Assembly (NCBI RefSeq): GCF_018603885.1
Contig: NZ_JAHGAW010000011.1
Span: 62,001 to 126,000 of the forward strand
Length of the DNA: 64,000 bases
Direction: 5' to 3'
Source of the DNA: Sphingobium nicotianae
GTDB lineage: Bacteria > Pseudomonadota > Alphaproteobacteria > Sphingomonadales > Sphingomonadaceae
The position numbers and the translations under genes were made by a program. Each line of letters starts with the position of its first letter. Positions within the stretch are counted from its first letter, which is position 1. Below, one piece after another: positions 8,019 through 16,442 of the stretch. The notes under the pieces are model-generated. The model was not told where the DNA came from. It saw only the letters and a list, made by a program, of their open reading frames with translations, and made no database searches.

Positions 8019-8642
8019 TTGTCAGCACAGGGCACGAACGAAGACGGGAGTCGCCGCCACACCCGCTTTCATGGCCGGGTGGAAGGGGCGAATCGCGCCT
8101 GCTCGCAGGAAGGCTGCGAGAATGTCGGCGAGTTCCGCGCCCCGCCTGAGCAGCGCCGTGGCGCGCCGGACGGTCCGCCGCAATGGCGCTGGTTCTGCCT
8201 CGACCATATCCGCGCCTTCAATCAGCAATATAATTATTTCAAAGACATGAGCGCGGAGGAGATCGACGCCGCGCAGCGGCCTTATGGCGGCTGGGACCGC
8301 GAGACCCGGGCCTTTTCCGCCAATGCCGCCGGCGGTACGATGCCGCCGCGCTGGGCCGATTTCGGCGATCCGCTCGACGCGATCGGCGCCCGCTTCAAGG
8401 CGCGGATGGCCGAGGCGGCGGAGCGCCATGACGGCAAGCCGCTCTCCGGCGAGGACCGCTCGGCGCTCAGGACGCTCGGGCTTGCGCTCGATGCGGATCG
8501 CAAGGCGCTGCGCACGCGCTATACCGAGCTCGTCCGCCGCTTCCACCCGGATCACAATGGCGGCGATCGGGCGCACGAGAAGGCGCTGCAGGATGTGCTC
8601 GCCGCCTATGCGCATCTGCGCAAGGCGCCGGCCTTCGTCTGA
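8019..8642 (+). CDS. J-domain protein (DnaJ-like co-chaperone)
   Basis: This is a 207-residue protein with a J domain at its C-terminus, the part that stimulates the ATPase of an Hsp70. The J domain covers about the last 55 residues: LGLALDADRKALRTRYTELV, then the HPD tripeptide in RRFHPDHNGGD, and a final helix. The N-terminal half has a paired-cysteine motif (CSQEGCENVGEFRAPP) and WFCLDHIRAFN, suggesting a small metal site. There is no nearby ATG. I chose TTG 8019 because AGAAGGGA lies about nine bases upstream; TTG 7968 is the longest option. It diverges from bolA across a short AT-rich promoter. Confidence 0.82.
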   Translation: MSAQGTNEDGSRRHTRFHGRVEGANRACSQEGCENVGEFRAPPEQRRGAPDGPPQWRWFCLDHIRAFNQQYNYFKDMSAEEIDAAQRPYGGWDRETRAFSANAAGGTMPPRWADFGDPLDAIGARFKARMAEAAERHDGKPLSGEDRSALRTLGLALDADRKALRTRYTELVRRFHPDHNGGDRAHEKALQDVLAAYAHLRKAPAFV

Positions 8643-8665
8643 AGCCTTGGTCTGTCCGTTCCCGA

Positions 8666-9325
8666 TCAGGCGGCGGAGCAGAGAAACAGATATTGGAAGG
8701 TGAAGAAGCTGCGCAGGCCGGGCAGATTGGTGAAGCCCGAATATTTGTTGATGCGGCCGAAGCCCTCGTCGATGCGCAGATTGCGGTTCATCCTGTCGAT
8801 CTTGAGGCCCGCGCTTTCGATCAGCTCGCGCATCGTCTTGAGCGTGAAGAAGCGCAGGTGCGTGCGATCGTGGATGCCGCGATCCCGGTGCGGCCAGTCG
8901 CCGCGAAACGTCAGGTTGAAGATGGTGCTCCAGTGGCGGATGTTGGGCAGGGAAATGACGACCACGCCGGTCGGCGTCAGGCGGCTGCGGAAGAAGGCGA
9001 GCAGCGCCCAGGGATCGGCAGTATGCTCCAGCACGTCCGCCAGCAGGATGGCGTCATAGCGCAGCGCCGGATCTGACTTCTCGACGAACTCCTCCGCCGT
9101 GCCGACGAAGACATTGTCGAGCTTGGTCGCGGCGACTGCCGCCATCTCCGGCACCATCTCGACCGCATCGACGATCGCGCCGGTCTGGCGCTTCACATAG
9201 GCGCCCACTTCGCCAGTGGCGCTGCCGACGTCGAGCACGCGGTGCAGCGTCGTGCCGCTCGACATGAGCAGGCTGACGACGTCGGCGCGATGGCCGACAT
9301 AAGAGGCATTGAAAGGCTGGTTCAT
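8666..9325 (-). CDS. Class I SAM-dependent methyltransferase
   Basis: This 219-residue protein has the Rossmann-like methyltransferase core. Motif I reads VLDVGSATGEVGAY near residues 30-43, an acidic residue follows in VDAVEMV, and YDAILLADVLEHTADPWALL is motif II/III. The later VVISLPNIRHWSTIFNL and the C-terminal FFTLKTMRELIESAGL match the Methyltransf_11/UbiG-like branch that often acts on small molecules, lipids or sugars. The substrate is unknown. The ATG at 9325 gives the usual short N-terminus. It is divergently placed from the Hsp70-like gene and converges on the J-domain gene. Confidence 0.8.
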   Translation of the reverse strand: MNQPFNASYVGHRADVVSLLMSSGTTLHRVLDVGSATGEVGAYVKRQTGAIVDAVEMVPEMAAVAATKLDNVFVGTAEEFVEKSDPALRYDAILLADVLEHTADPWALLAFFRSRLTPTGVVVISLPNIRHWSTIFNLTFRGDWPHRDRGIHDRTHLRFFTLKTMRELIESAGLKIDRMNRNLRIDEGFGRINKYSGFTNLPGLRSFFTFQYLFLCSAA

Positions 9326-9460
9326 GAAGGTCCCACGAAGATCGAACGGTCGATTCGACCTTACATAAGGGGCTGCACTTAACCAAATGCGTTGTGGGCA
9401 GCTTGCGGCAGACCGCTGTCGCTGCCATAGGCGCCAGCCCTTCATCAGCGGAGATCAGCC

Positions 9461-10759
9461 ATGGCAGAGCAAGCGCCGGTGCGGGCGTTGGGCCTGGATT
9501 TCGGCACGACCAACAGCGTCGCGGCAATCGCGACGGGCGTGGAGTCGCATCTCGTTGAGTTCAGCGGGGCGCGGGCGACGGGCGCGGTGTTCCGCTCAGC
9601 GCTGTGCTTCTGGCATGACGAAGCGGTGCGCGGGGGGATCGCGCACGAGGCCGGACCCTGGGCAATCGCCGAATATCTCGACTTTCCCGAGGGCAGCCGG
9701 TTCATCCAGTCGTTCAAGTCGGTGGCCGCCAGCCCGGTTTTCGAGCATGCCAGCATCTTCGACAAGCGCCTGCGCTTCGAGGAGCTGGGGCAGATCTTCC
9801 TCGACCGGATGGTCGCGCATGCGGGCGGCGCCCTCTCCGAGCCGCCGGAGCGCATCGTCGTCGGCCGGCCGGTCGAATATGCCGGATCACGGCCCGACGA
9901 GGCGCTGGCCCGGCAGCGCTACGACGCGATGTTCCGGGCGTTCGGCACCCAGATCCACTATGTCTATGAGCCGCTCGGCGCCGCGTTCAGCTATGCCAGC
10001 CGCCTGACCGAGCCCGCCACGATCCTCGTCGCGGACTTTGGCGGTGGCACCAGCGACTTCTCGATCGTCCGCGTCGCCGCGCCCGGCGCCGCGCGGCGCT
10101 GCGAGCCATTGGGCTCGGCCGGCATTGGCATCGCCGGCGACCGGTTCGACTATCGCATCGTCGACCAGCTCGTGCTGCCGATGCTCGGCAAGGGCGGCAA
10201 TTATGCCTCGTTCGACAAGCTGCTGGAGATCCCGCGCAGCTATTTCGCCGATTTCGCCGACTGGTCGCGCCTCGCGCTGATGCGCAACCGGCGCACGCTC
10301 GCCGAGCTGGAGCGGCTGAAGAAGGCGGCGACCGATCCCGATGCGATCGGGCGGATGATCACGGTGATCGAGAAGGAGCTGGGCTACGCGCTGTATGACG
10401 CCGTCGGCGCGCTCAAGCGCGCGCTCTCGACGCAGGAGGAGGCGCATTTCCATTTCGAGACCGACGATCTCGCCATCGAGGCCGATGTCACCCGCGCCGA
10501 TTTCGAGCGCTGGATCGCGCCCGACATCGCGCGCATCGAGGCAACGGTCGACAAGGCGCTGGCCAAGGCGGGCACGGCGCCGGACGCGATCGACCGCGTC
10601 TTCCTTACCGGCGGATCCTCGCTGATCCCGGCAATCGCCGCGATCTTCGCGCGGCGATTCGGACAGGAGCGTATCGCGACGGGCGGCGAGCTGACCTCCA
10701 TCGCGCATGGCCTCGCGCTGATCGGCCAGGACAGTAATTTAGCCGAATGGGCCGCCTGA
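9461..10759 (+). CDS. Hsp70-family protein, YegD-like
   Basis: This is a 432-residue actin/Hsp70-fold ATPase. It contains the nucleotide-binding domain motifs: LGLDFGTTNSVAA (phosphate 1), YEPLGAAFSYAS, ILVADFGGGTSDFSI (phosphate 2), and VFLTGGSSLIPAI (adenosine). It lacks a full DnaK substrate-binding domain and lid; the length and spacing match the YegD subfamily of Hsp70-like proteins, whose role is poorly known. The ATG at 9461 is a normal start after GCGGAGATCAGCC. A J-domain protein is encoded two genes away, so the two could work as a pair, but this is inference. It stands just upstream of cobS. Confidence 0.85.
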   Translation: MAEQAPVRALGLDFGTTNSVAAIATGVESHLVEFSGARATGAVFRSALCFWHDEAVRGGIAHEAGPWAIAEYLDFPEGSRFIQSFKSVAASPVFEHASIFDKRLRFEELGQIFLDRMVAHAGGALSEPPERIVVGRPVEYAGSRPDEALARQRYDAMFRAFGTQIHYVYEPLGAAFSYASRLTEPATILVADFGGGTSDFSIVRVAAPGAARRCEPLGSAGIGIAGDRFDYRIVDQLVLPMLGKGGNYASFDKLLEIPRSYFADFADWSRLALMRNRRTLAELERLKKAATDPDAIGRMITVIEKELGYALYDAVGALKRALSTQEEAHFHFETDDLAIEADVTRADFERWIAPDIARIEATVDKALAKAGTAPDAIDRVFLTGGSSLIPAIAAIFARRFGQERIATGGELTSIAHGLALIGQDSNLAEWAA

Positions 10760-10840
10760 TCGGTCCGATCGGATCGTCGCATCTATCGACACGGGCTTCC
10801 TCAATCGTTTAGGGCGTAGGTGACTCGCAGGAAGATGACG

Positions 10841-11851
10841 ATGATGACCGACATTCCCAACGCCCAGCCCGACATGCGCAGCGAAGTGCTGCTCGACGCG
10901 CCCGACCGGGTGGTGAACGCGCGCGAGGTCTTCGGCGTCGACATCGACATGGAGATCCCCGCCTTCTCCGAATCGGACGAGCGCGTGCCGGACATCGACC
11001 CGGCCTATGTGTTCGATCCGGACACGACGCTCGCGATCCTTGCCGGCTTCGCGCACAATCGCCGGGTCATGGTGCAGGGCTATCACGGCACCGGCAAGTC
11101 GACCCATATCGAACAGGTCGCCGCGCGGCTGCACTGGCCGTGCATCCGCATCAATCTCGACGCGCATATCAGCCGCATCGATCTGGTCGGCCGCGACGCG
11201 ATCGTGCTCAAGGACGGCCAGCAGGTCACCGAGTTCAAAGAAGGCCTGCTGCCCTGGGCGCTGCAGCGCCCGGTCGCTCTGGTGTTCGACGAATATGATG
11301 CCGGCCGCCCGGACGTCATGTTCGTGATCCAGCGCGTGCTGGAAGCGGACGGCAAGATGACCCTGCTCGACCAGAACCGGGTGATCCGCCCGAGCCCCTG
11401 GTTCCGCCTGTTCGCCACCGCCAACACGGTTGGCCTGGGCGACACCACCGGCCTCTATCACGGCACGCAGCAGATCAATCAGGGCCAGATGGACCGCTGG
11501 AACCTGGTGGTGACGCTCAATTATCTGCCGGCCGAGACCGAGGCGCGCATCGTCCTCGCCAAGTCGGGCGAATATGATCATGAGGGCGGCCGCGACGAGG
11601 TCAACAAGATGATCCGCGTCGCCGACCTGACCCGGCAGGGCTTCATCAATGGCGACATCTCGACGGTGATGAGCCCGCGCACGGTTATCAGCTGGGCGCA
11701 GAACACACTCATCTTCAAGGATGTCGGCTTCGCGTTCCGCCTGTCGTTCCTCAACAAGTGCGACGAGGCTGAGCGGGCGCTGGTCGCCGAATATTATCAG
11801 CGCGTGTTTGGCAAGGACCTGCCCGAGAGCATCGTCGGCAAGGCGAAGTAA
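10841..11851 (+). CDS. cobS: Aerobic cobaltochelatase subunit CobS
   Basis: This AAA+ ATPase of about 336 residues powers insertion of cobalt into hydrogenobyrinic acid diamide, together with CobT and CobN, in aerobic cobalamin synthesis. The Walker A motif is GYHGTGKST, Walker [10 protein letters not shown], and sensor 1 LFATANTVG. The N-terminal [20 protein letters not shown] segment and C-terminal [15 protein letters not shown] are typical CobS. Three in-frame ATGs lie at 10835, 10841 and 10844 after AGGAAG; 10841 gives the best spacing. The usual partner cobT lies on the same strand 1.9 kb further, separated by two minus-strand genes. The large subunit CobN is not in the window. Confidence 0.93.
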   Translation: MMTDIPNAQPDMRSEVLLDAPDRVVNAREVFGVDIDMEIPAFSESDERVPDIDPAYVFDPDTTLAILAGFAHNRRVMVQGYHGTGKSTHIEQVAARLHWPCIRINLDAHISRIDLVGRDAIVLKDGQQVTEFKEGLLPWALQRPVALVFDEYDAGRPDVMFVIQRVLEADGKMTLLDQNRVIRPSPWFRLFATANTVGLGDTTGLYHGTQQINQGQMDRWNLVVTLNYLPAETEARIVLAKSGEYDHEGGRDEVNKMIRVADLTRQGFINGDISTVMSPRTVISWAQNTLIFKDVGFAFRLSFLNKCDEAERALVAEYYQRVFGKDLPESIVGKAK

Positions 11852-11905
11852 TCCGGGACGACACGATCGGAGCGCAGCAGGCGCCGATCCATCGATGGCG
11901 CACAA

Positions 11906-11941
11906 GAAAAGGGCGGCCCAGACGGGTCGCCCTTTCTTTTC
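11906..11941. terminator. Hairpin terminator after cobS, usable on both strands
   Basis: A stem AAAGGGCG...CGCCCTTT (11908-11915 with 11928-11935) with an inner CCC/GGG pair is followed by TCTTTT on the plus strand and flanked by a poly-A run upstream. This makes it a plausible intrinsic terminator for both cobS and the convergent PEP-CTERM gene. Confidence 0.75.
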
Positions 11942-11960
11942 CGTGTCGGCGCTCGCCGGT

Positions 11961-12350
11961 TCAGACGAACGAGACGGGGTGGCTTCCGCGGCGGTGCAGC
12001 GAGCGGAGCGACCACCCCACCGCAGTCAGGCCGGTAATCATCAGCGCCCAGGTCATCGGCTCAGGCATGATGGTCACCACCGGACCGGCAGCCGGGCCAC
12101 GCCCGGGCGTTGGCCCGAGAACCTGGGGACGTCCGAGAACCGGATTGTCCAGGTCGATCATGTAGAGAACCAGCTGACCGGCATTGTCCCGCTTCGAGAT
12201 CCAGTCATAGTGAGCGACGTCACTGTACGCGAACGGATTGTCGGGGGTGATGGTCGTCAGTCCATTCGATAATGTGTCGGCGGCATGGGCCGGCATCGCT
12301 GCCAGCATGAGGGCGGGCGCGGCCGCCAGTTTGAGCGCAATTTTTAACAT
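11961..12350 (-). CDS. PEP-CTERM sorting-domain protein 1
   Basis: This is a small secreted protein (129 residues) of unknown function with the tripartite exosortase-target tail. It has an N-terminal signal (MLKIALKLAAAPALMLAAMP, cleavage near AHA). The C-terminal signal reads PEPMTWALMITGLTAVG, followed by a basic cluster with HRR. The middle part has no recognised domain. The ATG at 12350 follows GGGAG at the right distance. PEP-CTERM proteins are processed by an exosortase and usually placed at the cell surface or in the extracellular matrix; no exosortase gene is in the window. It lies antisense between cobS and cobT and probably has its own promoter in the region to its right. Confidence 0.72.
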   Translation of the reverse strand: MLKIALKLAAAPALMLAAMPAHAADTLSNGLTTITPDNPFAYSDVAHYDWISKRDNAGQLVLYMIDLDNPVLGRPQVLGPTPGRGPAAGPVVTIMPEPMTWALMITGLTAVGWSLRSLHRRGSHPVSFV

Positions 12351-12846
12351 GCGATCTCCCACGTGTTGGTGACCGGCGCGTTCCCCCGCCGATCAGGTAT
12401 TTGATCGATGTTGCTGCCTGTCGGCCCCCGTGGTTCCACGCGATCCTTCGATCGCCCCTGAGGCCCACCCGCTTATCTCTTGCGGTGCAGCAAGAGGATA
12501 GTCTCATAGTTAACAGCCGCTGACAAATTGCTGGAAACAGGCCCGGATTTGCAGATTTTGCAGTCGGCAAGGAGGATGGAACTCCCGAGCGTTCGAGACG
12601 ACAGAAGCCGCGAACCCCGCAAATACAGGGGTTACAGCACCTCGGGCGACTGTCATTCGTACGCCTTCTTGAGGATGTTCCATACGGTTCGACAGACAGC
12701 TGTTCGATTTGCAGCCTGAAATCCTCCGGCAGACTGTGCACAAATGGCCACCACTGGTTGTGCAATGCGCAAAATTTGCGACGAACCGAGCCAAACCGAG
12801 CCACTGGCCTGCACAAAGCACAATGGAGGGCCCCGTTCCGCCCAAG
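12351..12846. other. 500-bp non-coding stretch between two PEP-CTERM genes
   Basis: No reading frame here looks protein-like on either strand: the few open frames have no family match, poor composition and no ribosome site. The GC content is visibly lower than in the genes, with runs such as AAAATTTGCGACG. The stretch must carry the promoter of PEP-CTERM gene 1. A near-duplicate GAGCCAAACCGAGCC lies around 12786-12803. A regulatory RNA is possible but unsupported. Confidence 0.45.
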
Positions 12847-12874
12847 AAAAAAGGCGGCCCGTCGCCGGACCGCC
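12847..12874 (-). terminator. Intrinsic terminator of PEP-CTERM gene 2
   Basis: Read on the minus strand, a nine-pair stem (GGCGGTCCG with CGGGCCGCC, one G-T wobble) with a GCGA loop is followed at once by six thymines. It begins 26 bases after the stop of the upstream minus-strand gene. This is a textbook rho-independent terminator. Confidence 0.85.
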
Positions 12875-12899
12875 CCGAGCAGGAAGGGAATGGCGCGAC

Positions 12900-13493
12900 T
12901 CAGGCGGCGCGGACTGCCGCACTCCGATGGCGCATCACGGCGCCGACCAGCGCGAAGCCGCCGATCATCATCGCCCAGCTTGCCGGCTCGGGCACCGGCT
13001 GGTCGAGCGTTTGCGCGGTGTACGAGGGATCGAGCGGCGCGGCGATCATCATGCGCAGTTCCGCGCTCGTTTCACTGCCGGGCTGCGGATCGTCGAAATA
13101 GCTGTCCAGCACGCTGTGCGTGAATTTGTACGGGCTGCCATCGAACAGCGAGCTCTTGGGCGGCTCGTTGAAATAGGAGCCGAGCACGCCGTGCGTGAAC
13201 TTATAGGGACCGCCATCGAACACGCTCTGTCCGGCCTGATTGTCAACCCAGCTGTTCAGGGTCTGATAGTCACTGAAGGCCCGGACGCCCTGAATGCCCC
13301 TGAACAGCGTCTTGGTGCCGCCCGGCCCATTGATGCCAAAGGTGAAATCACCTTGCGAGAAATCCGAACTGCTGCGCAGCGCATTGATGATCTGACTGAT
13401 CTTGCCGTTCAGCGAAACCGCCGCGCTGGCGCTCGTGCTCGGCAGCAGCGCGCCGACGAGCAGCGTGGTGGCAATGCAGGCGGTACGGATCAT
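12900..13493 (-). CDS. PEP-CTERM sorting-domain protein 2 with internal repeat
   Basis: This is a predicted secreted protein of 197 residues. A signal peptide (MIRTACIATTLLVGALLPST, cleavage after SASA) is followed by an unknown middle region and a C-terminal exosortase signal PEPASWAMMIGGFALVGAV ending in a basic stretch. The middle region carries an imperfect tandem duplication of about 23 residues with the core FDG.PYKFTH.VL.SYF. No enzymatic motif is seen. The ATG at 13493 is chosen because it starts the signal peptide; the frame is open upstream. A strong terminator follows. Function unknown; the repeat suggests a structural or binding surface. Confidence 0.75.
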   Translation of the reverse strand: MIRTACIATTLLVGALLPSTSASAAVSLNGKISQIINALRSSSDFSQGDFTFGINGPGGTKTLFRGIQGVRAFSDYQTLNSWVDNQAGQSVFDGGPYKFTHGVLGSYFNEPPKSSLFDGSPYKFTHSVLDSYFDDPQPGSETSAELRMMIAAPLDPSYTAQTLDQPVPEPASWAMMIGGFALVGAVMRHRSAAVRAA

Positions 13494-13742
13494 GTCGGTC
13501 GTCCTAGATAAGCGGCGCACACACCTGGAAGGGCATGGCAGCATCGTCCCCACGGCGTGGAATAAGCCTCAACTCCTTCAAAAACCCTTCAGACGGAACG
13601 GACTTAACCACGATAATGGCTGGCGCCCGGCCCGTGTCCCGCAGCGGGACAGAGCGACGCGCCGGGGTTAACGGCGCGGCGAACCGACCCGGACGCGCAA
13701 AGCCTTGACAGTACGCCGGCGCTGGCCCAGCCAGCCATCATC

Positions 13743-15569
13743 ATGGCCGACCGTTCGCAGCTCGATCGTTTCAAGGACGTCCTCTCCGGCACGGCGCGCG
13801 CCATCGCGCATGATGCCGAGATCGAACTCGCTTTCACCGCCGACGCGCCGCATCTCGCCGGCAAGCAGATCAAGGTGCCGACGCCGACGCGCGGCCTGCC
13901 GCCCGAGCAGGTGGCGCTGGCGCGCGGCTTCGCCGACAGCTTCTCGCTCAAGCTGCGCCACCACAATGCCAAGCTGCATAATGCCCGTGCGCCGGGCGAG
14001 CCGGCGGCCCGCGCCGTCTATGACGCGGTCGAGATGGTCCGCTACGAAGCGCTGGGCTCGAAAAACTATCCCGGCATGCGCGCCAATCTGGCGGCCGCTC
14101 TCGACATGCGCACGCACAGCGACCCGATCACGCGCGCCAATTCGGCCAGCGAGGTGCCGATCCAGGGCGCGGTAGCGCTGCTGCTGCGCGAGAAGCTGAC
14201 CGGGCAGGCGCCGCCACCCGAGGCGATCAAGGGCATCCAGTTCCTGCGCGACTGGATCGACGAGAAAGCCGCCAGCGACTTCGAGGGGCTGGCGATGTGC
14301 CTTGATGATCAGGAAGCCTTTCAGAGCCAGGTGCTCTCCATGCTCGAGCATCTCGAGCTGGTGCGTGCCGACGTGCCACCCGAATCGCCCGATCAGGATG
14401 AGGACGAACAGGACGGCGAGCAGCAGGACCAGGACGAGCAGGAGAACGAGAACGAATCCGACGAGGACGACCAGTCCAGCGCCGAGACGCGCGGCGAGGA
14501 CAAGGGCGAGCCGAGCGAGGAACAGGTCGACGAGCGCCAGGAGGATGATTCGGACTCCGACGAGGAGGGCGACGGCGATGCGCAGGATGATGACGGCGTG
14601 CTGCCGGTGCGGCCCAACCGGCCCTTCTCGGACCTGCCCCCGGACTTCAATTACACGGCCTATACGACCAAGTATGACGAGGTCGTCACGGCGCAGGACC
14701 TGTGCGAGCCGGAGGAGCTGGCGCGGCTGCGCGGCTTCCTCGATCAGCAGCTCGCGCCTTTCCAGGGTGCGGTCTCGAAGCTCGCCCATCGCCTCCAGCG
14801 CCGCCTGATGGCGCAGCAGAACCGCAGCTGGGACTTCGATCAGGAAGAGGGGATGCTGGATGCCGCGCGGCTCGCCCGCGTGGTCGTCAACCCGGCCCAT
14901 TCGCTCAGCTACAAGATGGAGCGGGACACCGATTTCCGCGACACCGTCGTCACCTTGCTAATCGACAATTCAGGCTCGATGCGCGGGCGACCGATCGGCA
15001 TCGCCGCCATCAGCGCCGACATCATGGCGCGCACGCTGGAGCGCTGTGGGGTCAAGACCGAAGTGCTCGGCTTCACCACCCGCGCCTGGAAAGGCGGGCA
15101 GAGCCGCGAGCAATGGCTCGCCGCCGGCCGCCCGCCCAAACCCGGCCGCCTCAACGACCTGCGCCACATCATCTACAAGAATGCCGACGAGCCCTGGCGC
15201 CGCGCCAAGGCCAATCTCGGCCTCATGATGCGCGAGGGGCTGCTCAAGGAAAATATCGACGGCGAGGCGCTGATGTGGGCACACAACCGCCTGCTCGCGC
15301 GCAACGAGGAGCGGCGCATCCTGATGGTCATCTCGGACGGCGCGCCGGTGGACGATTCGACGCTGTCGGTCAATAACGGCACCTATCTGGAGCGCCACCT
15401 GCGCCAGGTCATCGCCTGGATCGAAGGCCGCTCGCCGGTCGAGCTGATCGCCATCGGCATCGGCCATGACGTCACGCGCTATTATCGCCGCGCGGTCACC
15501 ATCATGGATGCCGAGCAGCTCGGCGGCGCGATGGTCGAGCAGCTCGCCTCGCTGTTCGACAAGGACTGA
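13743..15569 (+). CDS. cobT: Aerobic cobaltochelatase subunit CobT
   Basis: This is the 608-residue CobT partner of CobS in the aerobic cobalt-insertion complex. The layout matches the family: a helical N-terminal domain, a very acidic low-complexity linker (about residues 215-280, rich in E, D and Q), and a C-terminal von Willebrand A domain. The metal-ion-dependent adhesion site reads [11 protein letters not shown]. The extended acidic region explains the several frames open opposite it. The ATG at 13743 is a good start. Its distance from cobS, with two minus-strand genes between, means it needs its own promoter in 13494-13742. Confidence 0.94.
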   Translation: MADRSQLDRFKDVLSGTARAIAHDAEIELAFTADAPHLAGKQIKVPTPTRGLPPEQVALARGFADSFSLKLRHHNAKLHNARAPGEPAARAVYDAVEMVRYEALGSKNYPGMRANLAAALDMRTHSDPITRANSASEVPIQGAVALLLREKLTGQAPPPEAIKGIQFLRDWIDEKAASDFEGLAMCLDDQEAFQSQVLSMLEHLELVRADVPPESPDQDEDEQDGEQQDQDEQENENESDEDDQSSAETRGEDKGEPSEEQVDERQEDDSDSDEEGDGDAQDDDGVLPVRPNRPFSDLPPDFNYTAYTTKYDEVVTAQDLCEPEELARLRGFLDQQLAPFQGAVSKLAHRLQRRLMAQQNRSWDFDQEEGMLDAARLARVVVNPAHSLSYKMERDTDFRDTVVTLLIDNSGSMRGRPIGIAAISADIMARTLERCGVKTEVLGFTTRAWKGGQSREQWLAAGRPPKPGRLNDLRHIIYKNADEPWRRAKANLGLMMREGLLKENIDGEALMWAHNRLLARNEERRILMVISDGAPVDDSTLSVNNGTYLERHLRQVIAWIEGRSPVELIAIGIGHDVTRYYRRAVTIMDAEQLGGAMVEQLASLFDKD

Positions 15570-15593
15570 GGGCGGATAGCCGTCCGTCCGGGC

Positions 15594-16442
15594 TCAGGGG
15601 ATATATCGGGTCAGGCTGCGCAGGGGGCGAATGCCGGTGCGCACGAGCTTGCTGCGGATCTTCCAGCGGTACTTCTGAGCCAAGCTGGGCTCGAACGCAT
15701 CATATTGCGTGCGACCGTCCGCCCGGACTCGTGGTCCCCGGCTGGAGAAAGTGCCGACCGCCAGCCCGGCGCGCTCGATGCAGTAAGCGAGGATTTCTTC
15801 CGAGCTGCGAGGCGTATCGGCCTTCGCGATCTCCTCAACCATGTCCCACCGCGAGGCGAACACGCGTGCGCCCTCGTAGCTCGCGACCGCCATGCGATCG
15901 TTGAGGCCGCCAAAGCTGTGCCAGTCCGGACAGACGAGATCCCTGCCCTGTTCGCGGATCATGGCGACGAGATCGGCAGCGGGCCAGGGATCGATATAAT
16001 CGAGATCCGGGCGCAGCAGGAGGACGATGTCGCCCTGCTTCAACCCGGCCTGGGTCGCCAGAGTCCATGCGCGGCGCAGGCTGTAATAGCCTTGCAGCAG
16101 GTTCATGTGCGTGTTGGGCGAGGGATCGCCCGAGCGCAGGTCGTGATCCTTCAAAATCTGATACTTGCCCTCGACGTTCGCCGCGTGCTGGCGCTCGATC
16201 ATCAGGATTTCCGGCGCGAGCCTGGACATGTCGGGCAACATCGTCGCGACCTTGCGCTCGCCGCTGCGGGGATTGTCGATGACGTCGGGATGATTGAAGT
16301 GCGCGACCAGCGTCAGCGGGCCGCAAACCGCCCGGAACGGCTCTAGGACATGACGGATGATGTTTCGCTCGGTCCAGAGCAGCGAGCGCGGCAGGCCATG
16401 CATGATGACGAAGCAGCGCGCGCCGTGAGTGCCGTCCGTCAT
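15594..16442 (-). CDS. Unknown protein next to flippase, glycosyltransferase-like
   Basis: This 282-residue cytoplasmic protein has no function I can name. It opens with RCFVIMHGLPRSLLWTERNI and later contains LKQGDIVLLLRPDLDYIDPW and CPDWHSFGGLNDRMAVASYE. The RPDLDY segment resembles a DxD-type metal site, and the 'GLNDRMAVA' pattern occurs in some polysaccharide-locus proteins with nucleotide-sugar folds. A glycosyltransferase or sugar-modifying role is therefore an inference from these patterns and from its partner. Its ATG lies in the stop of the flippase gene (ATGA overlap), so the two are translationally coupled and probably functionally linked. Confidence 0.5.
   Translation of the reverse strand: MTDGTHGARCFVIMHGLPRSLLWTERNIIRHVLEPFRAVCGPLTLVAHFNHPDVIDNPRSGERKVATMLPDMSRLAPEILMIERQHAANVEGKYQILKDHDLRSGDPSPNTHMNLLQGYYSLRRAWTLATQAGLKQGDIVLLLRPDLDYIDPWPAADLVAMIREQGRDLVCPDWHSFGGLNDRMAVASYEGARVFASRWDMVEEIAKADTPRSSEEILAYCIERAGLAVGTFSSRGPRVRADGRTQYDAFEPSLAQKYRWKIRSKLVRTGIRPLRSLTRYIP

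Noticed and set aside
12528..12846. Small open frames between the PEP-CTERM genes
   Set aside because: They lack ribosome sites, overlap each other on both strands and show no hydrophobic or family pattern.
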